64,000 bases of DNA from Streptomyces sp. NRRL F-6676 (GTDB lineage: Bacteria; Actinomycetota; Actinomycetes; Streptomycetales; Streptomycetaceae): positions 124,001 through 188,000 of the forward strand of contig NZ_JOHS01000002.1 of the NCBI RefSeq assembly GCF_000725625.1. The letters run 5' to 3'. Position numbers and translations under genes: made by a program. Below the pieces are notes generated by a model. The model was not told where the DNA came from and did no database searches. It saw only the letters and a program-made list of their open reading frames with translations. This document shows positions 47,459 through 56,041 of the stretch, piece by piece. Position 1 is the stretch's first letter. The number at the start of each line of letters is the position of its first letter.

Positions 47459-48256
47459 TCAGAGAGAGGCGATGACCCGGTCGGCCAGGATGTACACGCT
47501 CTCCTCGCCGCACTCGAACGTCAGGCTGTACGCCCCCGAGACGCCCGAACCGCCGAGCAGCACCGGCGTCCCGCCCGCGTGCAGCGCGGCCGCCAGGCGC
47601 TCCGCGGTCTCACGGTGGCCCGGGGTCATGCACAGCGTCGTCCCGTCGGCGAAGACGTAGACGTCCAGGGTGCCCAGCGGGCCCGGGCGGACGTCGGCCA
47701 GCGCGGTACGGGAGGCGGCGAGCTCCTCCAGACACGCGACCGTGCGCTCGTGGTCGCCGAGGACGGGCGAGGGGCCCGGCACGAAGTCCGGGTGCGAGGG
47801 GTGCCGGCGGCGGGCCGCGGCCAGCTCGGCCGGGTCGACGGCCGGCTCGCCCTCCTCCAGCGGGGGCTCGGTCACCGGCTCCAGCGCCTCGTGCTCCAGG
47901 CCGGCGAGGTCCGCCTGGCGGGGCAGGAACAGCTCGCCGCCGGGCAGTCCGCCCAGGATCGGGGGCGCGTCGATGTCGCGGGCCTCCTGGGCGGCCCAGA
48001 AGGCGCGGGCCTCGGCGAGTTCGCGCTCCCGCTCCTCGGCCAGGGCCTCGGCCACGGCGGCGCGTATCTCGTCGGTGTCCGCCGCGGTGCGCGCGGCCGG
48101 CACGGTGGCCGAGGCGTGCGCCGCACGGCTCTCGGCGAGTTCGGTGTGCAGGGCCGCGACCTGCCGGCGCAGCGACTTGAGGCTGCGCAGGGCGGCGACA
48201 CCCACGGCCGCGGTGGTGGCCGTGGTGAGCAGCAGAGCAATCGGCATGGCGCTCAC
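47459..48256 (-). CDS. membrane-anchored coiled-coil protein, unknown function
   Basis: A 265-residue protein with one N-terminal membrane helix (about 5-25, ALLLTTATTAAVGVAAL), a coiled coil (26-95), a variable acidic region and a C-terminal domain (LGTLDVYVFADGTTLCMTPGHRETAERLAAAL ... YSLTFECGEESVYILADRVIASL). I do not recognise the domain. The GTG at 48256 has GGGAG seven bases before; an ATG three codons in is an alternative. Stands alone. Confidence 0.72.
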   Translation of the reverse strand: MSAMPIALLLTTATTAAVGVAALRSLKSLRRQVAALHTELAESRAAHASATVPAARTAADTDEIRAAVAEALAEERERELAEARAFWAAQEARDIDAPPILGGLPGGELFLPRQADLAGLEHEALEPVTEPPLEEGEPAVDPAELAAARRRHPSHPDFVPGPSPVLGDHERTVACLEELAASRTALADVRPGPLGTLDVYVFADGTTLCMTPGHRETAERLAAALHAGGTPVLLGGSGVSGAYSLTFECGEESVYILADRVIASL

Positions 48257-48582
48257 GGACGTACTCCCGGTTCGGTCGACCCCCGACTTCCTACATCAGC
48301 TTGAAGGGCGGACTATCGAGCTGTCAGTGCGTAACGTCACGAACCGGACAACTCATGGGGCGCCTGGGGGCTCTGGGGCAGTGTGCCGACCGCTGTGACC
48401 TGGGGGTATCCCTCACAGGAGCGAGATAGGTCACATCATGGGGGAGATTGGATCACAAAACGGCCCGGAGCCGTGTGGAAGCGGAACTCCGGGCCGTACG
48501 TGCGCGGGCGCGTGACGGCGTGCGCGGGGGTGGCGGGGTGCCGCGTGCGCGCCCGTCTCAGCTGAGGCGTTCGATCACCATG
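48257..48582. other. intergenic region between the 47459 and 48583 genes
   Basis: These 326 bases hold the upstream region of the 47459 gene, a terminator hairpin for the thiolase (48460-48497) and a duplicated thiolase tail (48558-48582). No gene is seen. Confidence 0.6.
48460..48497 (-). terminator. terminator of the thiolase gene
   Basis: Perfect 11-bp inverted repeat (48460-48470 with 48487-48497), 16-base loop, about 85 bases past the minus-strand thiolase stop. Confidence 0.7.
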
Positions 48583-48607
48583 TCAGCTGAGGCGTTCGAT
48601 CACCATG
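48558..48607 (-). repeat. 25-bp tandem duplication of the thiolase 3' end
   Basis: The 25 bases 48583-48607, covering the last codons and stop of the thiolase gene, are copied exactly at 48558-48582. Confidence 0.92.
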
Positions 48608-49803
48608 GCCATGCCCTGGCCGCCGCCGACGCACATCGTCTCCAGGCCGAACTGCTTGTCGTGGAACTGGAGCGAGTTGATCAACGTGCCGGTGATGCGG
48701 GCGCCCGTCATGCCGAACGGGTGGCCGACGGCGATGGCGCCGCCGTTGACGTTCAGCTTGTCCAGGTCGATACCGAGGTCGCGGTAGGAGGGGATCACCT
48801 GGGCGGCGAAGGCCTCGTTGATCTCGACGAGGTCGATGTCGTCGATGCCGATGCCCGCCCGCTTGAGCGCCTGGTTGCTGGCCTCGACCGGGCCGTAGCC
48901 CATGATCTCGGGGGAGAGACCGGAGACGCCGGTCGACACGATCCGGGCCAGCGGGGTCAGGCCGAGTTCGCGGGCCTTGGTGTCGCTCATGATGACGACC
49001 GCGGCGGCGCCGTCGTTGAGCGGACAGCAGTTGCCGGCGGTGACCAGGCCGTCGGGGCGGAACACCGGCTTCAGTCCGGCGACGCCCTCCATGGTGACGC
49101 CGGGGCGGGGGCCGTCGTCCTTGCTGACGACCGTGCCGTCCGGGAGCGTCACGGGGGTGATCTCCCGCTCCCAGAAGCCGTTGGCGATGGCCTGCTCGGC
49201 GAGGTTCTGCGAGCGGACGCCGAACTCGTCCATCTCCTCGCGGGTGATGCCCTTGAGGCGGGCGAGGTTCTCGGCGGTCTGGCCCATCGCGATGTACGGG
49301 TCGGGGAGCAGGCCGTCCTCGCGGGGGTCGTGCCAGGCCGCGCCCTCCTGCTCGGCGGTCGTGGCGGTGCGGGCCTCGGCCTCGGCGAACAGCGGGTTGT
49401 GCGTGTCCGGGAGGCTGTCGGAGTTGCCCTTGGTGAAGCGGGAGACCATCTCGACGCCGGCCGAGATGAAGACGTCGCCCTCGCCGGCCTTGATGGCGTG
49501 CAGGGCCATGCGGGAGGTCTGGAGGGAGGAGGAGCAGTAGCGGGTGACGGTGCAGCCGGGCAGGTGGTCCATGCCCATCTGCACGGCGACGATCCGGCCG
49601 AGGTTGTTGCCCTGCTCGCCGCCGGGGAGGCCGCAGCCGAGCATCAGGTCGTCGATGTCCTTCGGGTCGAGACCCGGGACCTTGGCGAGGGCGGCCTGGA
49701 TGACGGTGGCGGTGAGGTCGTCGGGGCGGAGGTCCTTGAGGGAGCCCTTGAAGGCGCGGCCGATGGGGGAGCGGGCGGTCGAGACGATGACGGCTTCGGG
49801 CAT
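48583..49803 (-). CDS. acetyl-CoA acyltransferase (thiolase)
   Basis: A 406-residue thiolase. Nucleophile Cys90 ([10 protein letters not shown]), His361 ([14 protein letters not shown]) and the second Cys391 (MCVGGGQG) are all present, and [13 protein letters not shown] is the family motif. Likely works in fatty-acid beta-oxidation or acetoacetyl-CoA formation; the sequence resembles FadA more than biosynthetic PhaA. ATG 49803 with GGAG upstream (GTG 49806 also possible). No hydroxyacyl-CoA dehydrogenase is adjacent. Its final 25 bases are duplicated downstream. Confidence 0.93.
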   Translation of the reverse strand: MPEAVIVSTARSPIGRAFKGSLKDLRPDDLTATVIQAALAKVPGLDPKDIDDLMLGCGLPGGEQGNNLGRIVAVQMGMDHLPGCTVTRYCSSSLQTSRMALHAIKAGEGDVFISAGVEMVSRFTKGNSDSLPDTHNPLFAEAEARTATTAEQEGAAWHDPREDGLLPDPYIAMGQTAENLARLKGITREEMDEFGVRSQNLAEQAIANGFWEREITPVTLPDGTVVSKDDGPRPGVTMEGVAGLKPVFRPDGLVTAGNCCPLNDGAAAVVIMSDTKARELGLTPLARIVSTGVSGLSPEIMGYGPVEASNQALKRAGIGIDDIDLVEINEAFAAQVIPSYRDLGIDLDKLNVNGGAIAVGHPFGMTGARITGTLINSLQFHDKQFGLETMCVGGGQGMAMVIERLS

Positions 49804-49967
49804 CACGGCTCCATTGGCGGTACGGGGGTGGGCGGGCAGGGCTGACTGGGAAGCTACCCGTCCGTAGGGCTGAGGTCACGGTTGCCGGCGTGTGACGCGG
49901 GCCGCACTTTCCAAGCGCTTGCTTTGGTTGCCGGTGAGTTTCTTCGCCCCCGCCCGCCCCTACCCTT

Positions 49968-50340
49968 CCCATCCAGAACCTGGGGGCTCCGCCCCCAGGC
50001 CCCCGGGGGGGGGAGGGGGGGGACGGGTCGTCGGACGAGTGCGGGCGGGTGGGGGTTGCTCGCGCAGTTCCCCGCGCCCCTGAAAACGCTCCCGCACGTA
50101 CCACCCGGGCTGAGGCTCGTCAGGGGCGCGGGACTGTGCTGAATCTGCGGCTCCGCCGCGCGGGCGCGAGCGACCACGACGCACCCGCACGTGCCCGCCG
50201 GGCCAAGGCTCCGTCAGGGGCGCGGGACTGTGCTGAATCTGCGGCTCCGCCGCGCGGGCGCGAGCAGCCACGACGCACCCCGCACCCGCCCGCCGGGACG
50301 CAGTCCCCCCACCCGGCGGCCCTGGGGGTGGAGCCCCTAG
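49968..50340. repeat. composite intergenic repeat, copy B
   Basis: The 533-base gap between thiolase and SGNH genes is mostly repeat: CTGGGGGCTCCGCCCCCAG, CGCAGTTCCCCGCGCCCCTG, and a 53-bp block duplicated exactly (50119-50171 and 50213-50265, period 94). Modules match 25512-25664 and 58146-58315. No gene is seen in it. Confidence 0.85.
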
Positions 50341-51359
50341 TGGGGGGCCTCCGCCGGGGTCGCGTCCGGGGTGGGGACCCGGCGCCGGCGGCGGCGCTTG
50401 AGGAGGGCCCACGGTCCCCGCTGGCCGGCCGGCATCGCCGCCGCCACCTCCGTACCGCCCTCCGACGCCGCCTCCGCCGCCGCCCGCGCCACCGGCAGGA
50501 ACCCCTCGCGCCGGCTCGCGTCCGGCCGCTCTTCCTCCGGCCACAGGCCCAGCGCCGCGCACACCGTCGGCAGTACCGCCATCGCCGCCGTCGCGTACCC
50601 CTCCACCGAGGGGTGGTAGTTGTCGGGGCCGAACAGCTCCCGCGGGTTCGCCTCGAACTCGGGGCCGAGCAGATCGCCCAGCGACACCGTACGGCCGCCC
50701 TGCTCCACCGCGCCGATCGTCTGCGCCGCCGCCAGCTGCCGCGAGGTCCGCCGTGCCAGCCACCGCAGCGGCTGCTGCACCGGCTCGATCGTCCCGAGGT
50801 CGGGACACGTGCCGACGACGACCTCCGCCCCCGCCGTCCGCAGCCGCCGCACCGCGGCCGCCAGGCACCGCACCGAGCGGGTCGGCGGCACCCGGTGGGT
50901 GACGTCGTTCGCGCCGATCATGATCACGCACACGTCGGGCACCCGCGCCGGATCGTCCAGCGCCCGCCCGACCTGCCGTTCGAGGTCGTCCGACCGCGCC
51001 CCCGTCACCGCCACGTTGCGCAGCTCCACCGGCCGCTCCGCCACCGCCGCGAGCCCGGCGGCGAGCAGCGAGCCCGGCGTCTGCCGCGCCCGGTGCACGC
51101 CCTGCCCCGCCGCCGTGGAGTCGCCGAGCATGGTGAGCCGCAGCGGGGGCTCGCCGGGCACGGCGAACGCCCGCCCGTAGAGTCCGTCCGCGCTCGGCGG
51201 AGGCGCGCTCTGCCCGTTGCCCACATGACGCTTGGCGAGCTGCATCTCCGCCAGCACCAGGCCCACCGCGGCCGCGCCGACCAGTCCGACCCCGCCACCG
51301 CCGTACGCCGCGCCGGCCGCGATCCGCCGGGCCACCCGCGCCCTCGACATGCTCGTCAT
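50337..51359 (-). CDS. SGNH/GDSL hydrolase, membrane anchored
   Basis: A 340-residue protein with an N-terminal membrane helix (about 15-37) and an SGNH esterase domain: block I MLGDSTAAGQG (nucleophile Ser81), block III IGANDV (Asn151) and block V DNYHP (Asp246, His249). A basic C-terminal tail (LLKRRRRRRVP) is odd for an exported enzyme and suggests the orientation needs checking. Substrate may be a lipid or acetylated wall sugar. ATG 51359 with GAGGAGGTGG upstream. Divergent from the CBS gene. Confidence 0.85.
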   Translation of the reverse strand: MTSMSRARVARRIAAGAAYGGGGVGLVGAAAVGLVLAEMQLAKRHVGNGQSAPPPSADGLYGRAFAVPGEPPLRLTMLGDSTAAGQGVHRARQTPGSLLAAGLAAVAERPVELRNVAVTGARSDDLERQVGRALDDPARVPDVCVIMIGANDVTHRVPPTRSVRCLAAAVRRLRTAGAEVVVGTCPDLGTIEPVQQPLRWLARRTSRQLAAAQTIGAVEQGGRTVSLGDLLGPEFEANPRELFGPDNYHPSVEGYATAAMAVLPTVCAALGLWPEEERPDASRREGFLPVARAAAEAASEGGTEVAAAMPAGQRGPWALLKRRRRRRVPTPDATPAEAPH

Positions 51360-51541
51360 GCTCCGCCGCCACCTCCTCATAGCCGTACACCCACTGCTTG
51401 CCCCGTACGGTCGGTCGGCCAATCCCGACGGGAGGTGGACGGACGGTGACCAACGGCCGCGGGCAACCGTCTGACCAGCGCAGCGCTTACTCTGGCGGGA
51501 CCATCACGACCATTTCCCCATCGCTGCGACCGGAGACAACG

Positions 51542-52933
51542 GTGCGATACCACGACTCGATGATCAGCCTCGTCGGCAACACCCCCCTGGTGCGGCTCAA
51601 CAGCGTCACCGCCGGCATCGAGGCGACCGTCCTCGCCAAGGTGGAGTACTTCAACCCGGGCGGCTCGGTGAAGGACCGCATCGCCCTGCGCATGATCGAG
51701 GCGGCCGAGCAGAGCGGCGAGCTGCGGCCCGGCGGCACGATCGTCGAGCCGACCAGCGGCAACACCGGCGTCGGGCTCGCGATCGTGGCGCAGCAGAAGG
51801 GGTACAAGTGCGTCTTCGTGTGCCCCGACAAGGTGAGCACCGACAAGATCAACGTGCTGCGCGCGTACGGCGCCGAGGTCGTCGTCTGCCCGACCGCCGT
51901 CGACCCCGAGCACCCGGATTCGTACTACAACGTCTCCGACCGCCTGGTGCGCGAGACCCCGGGCGCCTGGAAGCCGGACCAGTACTCCAACCCGCACAAC
52001 CCGCTCTCGCACTATCACTCGACCGGCCCCGAGCTGTGGGAGCAGACGGAGGGGCGGATCACCCACTTCGTGGCCGGCGTCGGCACCGGCGGCACCATCT
52101 CCGGCACCGGCCGCTACCTCAAGGAGGCGAGCGAGGGCCGGGTGCGGGTGGTCGGTGCCGACCCCGAGGGCTCGGTCTACTCCGGCGGCTCCGGGCGCCC
52201 GTACCTCGTCGAGGGCGTCGGTGAGGACTTCTGGCCCGAGGCGTACGACCGCGGTGTCGCCGACGAGATCGTCGCCGTCTCCGACAAGGACTCCTTCCAG
52301 ATGACCCGCCGGCTCGCCAAGGAGGAGGGGCTGCTGGTCGGCGGCTCCTGCGGCATGGCGGTCGTGGCGGCCCTGAAGGTCGCCGAGCGGCTCGGCCCGG
52401 ACGACGTGGTGGTCGTCCTCCTCCCGGACAGCGGCCGCGGCTACCTCAGCAAGATCTTCAACGACGAGTGGATGGCCGACTACGGCTTCCTGGACGACTC
52501 CGGCCCCAGCGCCCGCGTCGGCGACGTGCTGAACCACAAGGAGCACGGCCACATCCCGTCCCTCGTCCACATGCACCCGGACGAGACGGTCGGCCAGGCC
52601 ATCGACGTGCTGCGCGAGTACGGCGTCTCGCAGATGCCGATCGTGAAGCCGGGCGCGGGCCATCCGGACGTCATGGCCGCCGAGGTCGTCGGCTCGGTCG
52701 TCGAGCGGGAACTGCTCGACGCGCTGTTCGCCAAGCGGGCCTCCCTGGAGGACCCGTTGGAGAAGCACATGTCCGCGCCGCTGCCGCAGGTCGGCTCCGG
52801 TGAGCCGGTGGCCGACCTGATGACCGTGCTCGGCGCGGCGGACGCGGCGATCGTGCTGGTGGAGGGCAAGCCCACCGGGGTGGTCAGCCGGCAGGACCTG
52901 CTGGCCTTCCTGGCCACGTCCGGCAAGCAGTAG
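51542..52933 (+). CDS. cystathionine beta-synthase
   Basis: A 463-residue PLP enzyme condensing serine with homocysteine to cystathionine (reverse transsulfuration). PLP lysine Lys44 in NPGGSVKDR, PTSGNTGVGLA for the cofactor/substrate loop, and GTGGTISG for phosphate. The C-terminus has two CBS domains (about 345-400 and 405-460), separating it from plain cysteine synthase. The N-terminal heme domain of the human enzyme is lacking. GTG start with GGAGA. The last codons and stop are in a 30-bp direct repeat. Confidence 0.92.
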   Translation: MRYHDSMISLVGNTPLVRLNSVTAGIEATVLAKVEYFNPGGSVKDRIALRMIEAAEQSGELRPGGTIVEPTSGNTGVGLAIVAQQKGYKCVFVCPDKVSTDKINVLRAYGAEVVVCPTAVDPEHPDSYYNVSDRLVRETPGAWKPDQYSNPHNPLSHYHSTGPELWEQTEGRITHFVAGVGTGGTISGTGRYLKEASEGRVRVVGADPEGSVYSGGSGRPYLVEGVGEDFWPEAYDRGVADEIVAVSDKDSFQMTRRLAKEEGLLVGGSCGMAVVAALKVAERLGPDDVVVVLLPDSGRGYLSKIFNDEWMADYGFLDDSGPSARVGDVLNHKEHGHIPSLVHMHPDETVGQAIDVLREYGVSQMPIVKPGAGHPDVMAAEVVGSVVERELLDALFAKRASLEDPLEKHMSAPLPQVGSGEPVADLMTVLGAADAAIVLVEGKPTGVVSRQDLLAFLATSGKQ

Positions 52934-52987
52934 GCGCCAGGGGACGCCCGGCCGCGACAAGCAGTAGGCGCCAGGGGACGCCCGGCC
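52924..52987 (+). repeat. 30-bp direct repeat spanning the CBS stop
   Basis: A 30-base segment (52924-52953), starting CAAGCAGTAGGCGCCAG and containing the TAG stop, recurs exactly at 52958-52987 after a four-base spacer (period 34). Confidence 0.92.
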
Positions 52988-53196
52988 CGCGGACTTCGCG
53001 GAAGTGGTACGAGGGCGTCACGTCCGCGCAGCACCCGCTTAACACGCGAGGGGCACAGTGGTGGATGTCGGCAAGGGGCGGGAGCGGCTCCCCGCCCGGG
53101 CCGGCACCGTATGGCGTCCCGAGCTTCCGGAGCGGCTCCCGGACCTCCATGGCGCCACGGACGCGCGGCCCGTTCTGACCGGCTGCCGCCGTCCCT
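52988..53196. other. gene-free stretch after the CBS gene
   Basis: No gene is supported. A GTG-led reading frame from 53058 runs through the terminator hairpin and lacks coding character. Nothing else is seen besides a small patch around CGCTTAACACG. Confidence 0.5.
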
Positions 53197-53255
53197 CGCG
53201 GGGACCGCCGTCGTCCCGCCCCCCGGGTCACCCGGGGGTGTTGGCGGTCCCCGCG
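53197..53255. terminator. nested bidirectional terminator
   Basis: Outer arms 53197-53209 and 53243-53255 (13 bp, perfect) enclose an inner CCCCCGGGT/ACCCGGGGG hairpin. It lies between the convergent CBS and 53338 genes. Confidence 0.8.
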
Positions 53256-53282
53256 CAAGCTTTCGCGCGGTGGCCCCCTGAC

Positions 53283-53359
53283 CATCCTGGGAGGGCCTGC
53301 CCGTCCTGGGACGGCCTGATGATCGTCCTGGGAGGACCTAATCGTCCTGGGAGGACCGG
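53283..53359 (-). repeat. ~19-bp tandem repeats at the 3' end of the 53338 gene
   Basis: ATCGTCCTGGGAGGACC is present at 53322-53340 and 53341-53359, with two degenerate copies before. The minus-strand TAG stop (53338-53340) is inside the array. Confidence 0.85.
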
Positions 53360-53757
53360 CGGCGGCCGAGGAGGGCAGGCTGGGTGCGCAGCACCTGTGC
53401 CACGTTGACGCCCACGATGCCGAGCCACGCCGTGACCAGCCCCGGCAGATGGGCGACCCCGCCGCCGATCGCCGAGAGCGGGATCGCCAGCACCAGCGAG
53501 ACCACTCCGAAGCCGAACCGCTCCCCCCAGGAGTCCGTGGGCCGCGGCCGGCCCGATCCGCGCGCCACCACGAGCTGCTGCTCGCCCAGATGGCGCCGCA
53601 CCCGCCGGTCGACGGTGCTGTCGATGCGCTGGTCGACCTTCTCCAGGAACGAGTCGACCAGTGCGGACTCGTACTCCTCGCCGAGCTCCCTGCGCGCGTG
53701 CAGGGTGGCGTCGAGTTCCTTCTTCAGTTCTGCGTCGCGCGCGTCCATACCGCTCAT
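53338..53757 (-). CDS. small membrane protein with coiled-coil N-terminus
   Basis: A 139-residue protein: helical, charged N-terminal half (DAELKKELDATLHARRELGEEYESALVDSFLEKVDQRID) and a C-terminal half with two hydrophobic segments (about 79-97 and 101-118). It resembles a common actinobacterial DUF1707-less integral membrane family but I cannot name it. ATG 53757 (MSGMDARD); an ATG three codons in is possible; ribosome site weak. Divergent from the RpiR regulator, with a shared gap holding a palindrome. Confidence 0.7.
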   Translation of the reverse strand: MSGMDARDAELKKELDATLHARRELGEEYESALVDSFLEKVDQRIDSTVDRRVRRHLGEQQLVVARGSGRPRPTDSWGERFGFGVVSLVLAIPLSAIGGGVAHLPGLVTAWLGIVGVNVAQVLRTQPALLGRRRSSQDD

Positions 53758-53857
53758 GGGGACCACGGTAGGGAGCGCGGGCCGCCGTGACACTGGGGAG
53801 AACCCCCCAGTGCCGGATCGGGGTGGCCGGTCCCCCGCCGGTCCCTCCTTGCCGCCC

Positions 53858-53875
53858 CTGCATACGTTCATGCAG
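53858..53875. promoter_or_regulatory. candidate RpiR operator
   Basis: CTGCATACGTTCATGCAG is a perfect 6-6-6 palindrome in the gap between the 53338 and RpiR genes, 97 bases before the RpiR start. It may be an autoregulatory site. Confidence 0.5.
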
Positions 53876-53971
53876 AATTCCAGGGACCTGAATAGGACGG
53901 ACAGGGCGGTGGGCGCGGCCGTGTCCGCCGCTGCTGCCGCGTCCGGTGGCACACGGCGAGGGGACCACACC

Positions 53972-54817
53972 ATGAGTGGCGCGACCGACAGCCCCGCCGC
54001 GCGGCTTCAGACGCTCTTCGAAGGGCACCGGCTGACGCCCACCCAGCGGCGCATCGCCCACAGCATGGTCCGCCGTGCCGCCGAGGTGCCGTTCCTGTCC
54101 AGCGTGGAACTGGCCGAGCTGGCCGGGGTCAGCCAGCCCTCCGTCACCCGCTTCGCCGTCGCCCTCGGCTTCGACGGCTACCCCGCGCTCCGCCGCCATC
54201 TGCGCGAGGTCGCCCCCGCCGAGGCACCCGCGGGGAGCGCCTCGTACAACGAGTACCAGCAGGCCGTCGAGGCCGAGATCGAGAACCTGCGGCACCTCGC
54301 CGAGGTGCTCGCCGACCCCGGACCGGTGCGCGAGGCGGGCCGGCTGCTCGCCGCGAGCCGGCCGCTGCCGGTGCTCGGACTGCGCGCCGCGGCGTCCCAG
54401 GCGTACGGCTTCACGTACTTCGCCGCCAAGGTCCATCCGGACGTACGGCTGCTCGACGAGGGCGGCACGATGGTCCACGACCGCGTCGACGCCGCCGTCC
54501 GCGCGGGCGCCACCACCCTGCTGTGCTTCGCGCTGCCCCGGCATCCGCGCGAGGTCGTCGACACCCTCGCGTACGCCAAGGAGGCGGGGCTGACCGTCGT
54601 CACCGTCGCCGACTCCGCGTTCGCGCCGGTCGCCAAGGTGTCCGACCTGCTGCTGCCCGCCGCCGTCGGCACCGGGCTCGCCTTCGACACCGCGTGCGCG
54701 CCGATGCTGCTCGGCCGGGTGCTCCTGGAGGCGATGTGCGACGGGCTGCCGGAGGCCCAGGCCCGCCTGGAGGAGTTCGACGTGCGGGCGGCCCGGCGCG
54801 GCCTGTTCGTCGAGTAG
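53972..54817 (+). CDS. MurR/RpiR family transcriptional regulator
   Basis: A 281-residue regulator. N-terminal RpiR helix-turn-helix (LTPTQRRIAHSMVRRAAEVPFLSSVELAELAGVSQPSVTRFAVALGF), then a SIS-like sugar-phosphate fold (about 125-260; LLAASRPLPVLGLRAAASQAYGFTYFAAKVHPDV, FALPRHPREVVDTLAYAKEAGLTVVTVADS). The SIS motif is somewhat degenerate. Members often sense sugar phosphates or act on amino-acid catabolism; the hut operon is 6 kb away. ATG 53972 with GCGAGGGGA. Target unknown; possibly itself. Confidence 0.88.
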   Translation: MSGATDSPAARLQTLFEGHRLTPTQRRIAHSMVRRAAEVPFLSSVELAELAGVSQPSVTRFAVALGFDGYPALRRHLREVAPAEAPAGSASYNEYQQAVEAEIENLRHLAEVLADPGPVREAGRLLAASRPLPVLGLRAAASQAYGFTYFAAKVHPDVRLLDEGGTMVHDRVDAAVRAGATTLLCFALPRHPREVVDTLAYAKEAGLTVVTVADSAFAPVAKVSDLLLPAAVGTGLAFDTACAPMLLGRVLLEAMCDGLPEAQARLEEFDVRAARRGLFVE

Positions 54818-54899
54818 GGCTTTTTCAGGTCGTTCTCACGTTGCCCCACTAGCCTGCGGTGCCGGAAATCCCTTTGGCACGGACGGACGGGAGGACGGC

Positions 54900-55547
54900 G
54901 TGGCGCGCGCAGGACGGGAAGGCCGGGAGAGGCAGGAGAAGCGGGAAGGACGGGGCGGGCGCGAGGGGCGCGGAGGGCACGGGCTGGCCCGGGTGGCCGT
55001 CGTCGTACGGGCCGGGGCCGCCCCGATGTGGTGGCTCGGGGTGTGCGCGGCGGGCATCGGCGTACTGGTGCCGGGGCTCACCGGACGCCGGATCGGCGTC
55101 CTGGCCGGGGCCGCGCTGTATCTCGTGAGCCTCGCCGTCGTCGCGCTGCGCGGCCGCAAGGGGTACCGGGCGCTGGCCCGGGGTGCCGCCCGGGCCGGCA
55201 AGTACGACGTGCTCCAGGACCGTGCGGTCACCGTGCGCAACTGGCGCCGCGGGCACCGCTGGTGGCTGCTGCTCGGCTTCCTCCTCGCGCTCGGCGCCGC
55301 CTTCGCCGTGCCCGCCGCCGGCGGCATGCTGCTCGCCGGGCTCGGCACCGGGCTGCGGCTGAAGGCGGCCTGGCTCGGCCGCCTCGAACGTGCCGGCGAC
55401 GGGCTCCTGTGGGTGCGCGTCGACTGGCTCGGCCGGGGCGCCGGCGCCCCGGCGGGGCGGACCGTCAAGGGCTACCGGCGCACCGGCATCGCGGCGGGCG
55501 ACGCGGCCCCCGGAGGGGCGCGCCGCCGCGCCGCCGCGCTGGTCTGA
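54900..55547 (+). CDS. membrane protein, unknown function
   Basis: A 215-residue protein with a very Arg/Gly/Glu-rich N-terminus (1-30), two hydrophobic segments (43-80) and a second pair (about 122-146). WWLGVCAAGIGVLVPGL and GHRWWLLLGFLLALGAAFAVP are the membrane parts. No family is recognised. GTG start at 54900 preceded by GGGAGGAC. The N-terminal basic tract suggests DNA or lipid head-group contact, not shown. Confidence 0.65.
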   Translation: MARAGREGRERQEKREGRGGREGRGGHGLARVAVVVRAGAAPMWWLGVCAAGIGVLVPGLTGRRIGVLAGAALYLVSLAVVALRGRKGYRALARGAARAGKYDVLQDRAVTVRNWRRGHRWWLLLGFLLALGAAFAVPAAGGMLLAGLGTGLRLKAAWLGRLERAGDGLLWVRVDWLGRGAGAPAGRTVKGYRRTGIAAGDAAPGGARRRAAALV

Positions 55548-55596
55548 CGGCCGGGCCGTCGGGGTTCGTGGCCGGGCCGGTTCGGCCGGTGGCGGC

Positions 55597-55971
55597 TCAG
55601 ACCTCCAGGGTCTCCTCGATCCGCTTCAGCTGGTGCCGGGCCATCGCCAGGTTGGAGCGCTTGGCGTCGAGCACCAGGTAGAGGAAGAGGCCGTTGCCGC
55701 CGCGCCCGGTCAGCAGCCGGATCATGTGGTACTGGTCGGACAGGGTGATGAGGATGTCCTCGATCTCGCCCTTGAGGCCGAGGTGCTCCATGGTGCGCAG
55801 CTTGGCGCGCACGACGTCGGTGTTGCCGGCGGCGGCCACGGTGAGGTCGAAGGACTTGCTGCCGCCGATCGTGCCGAGCGCCATGCCGCTGGTGTAGTCG
55901 ACGAGCGCGGCGCCGGTGGAGCCCTCGATCGAGGCGAGGATTTCCTTCAGCGCGGTTTCGGTGTTCGCCAT
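55597..55971 (-). CDS. roadblock/LC7 domain protein (third in operon)
   Basis: A 124-residue protein that is one complete roadblock/LC7 domain (ALKEILASIEGSTGAALVDYTSGMALGTIGG ... LKGEIEDILITLSDQYHMIRLLT ... GLFLYLVLDAKRSNLAMARHQL). Such proteins form dimers that regulate small GTPases (MglB, CvnB). ATG 55971 with AAAGGGAT. It ends the run of roadblock genes transcribed from 58001 down, but a 70-base gap before it may hold a separate promoter. No GTPase gene lies in the unit. Confidence 0.9.
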   Translation of the reverse strand: MANTETALKEILASIEGSTGAALVDYTSGMALGTIGGSKSFDLTVAAAGNTDVVRAKLRTMEHLGLKGEIEDILITLSDQYHMIRLLTGRGGNGLFLYLVLDAKRSNLAMARHQLKRIEETLEV

Positions 55972-56041
55972 GACGGGGTGATCCCTTTCGGTTGCGGTTC
56001 TCGTTGGGTGTTCGCTCATGAGAGGTGTCGGTGTCGGTCTG

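Noticed and set aside
53058..53408. Possible 116-residue gene after CBS
   Set aside because: Crosses the terminator hairpin and the antisense gene at 53338; no homology recognised and weak coding character.
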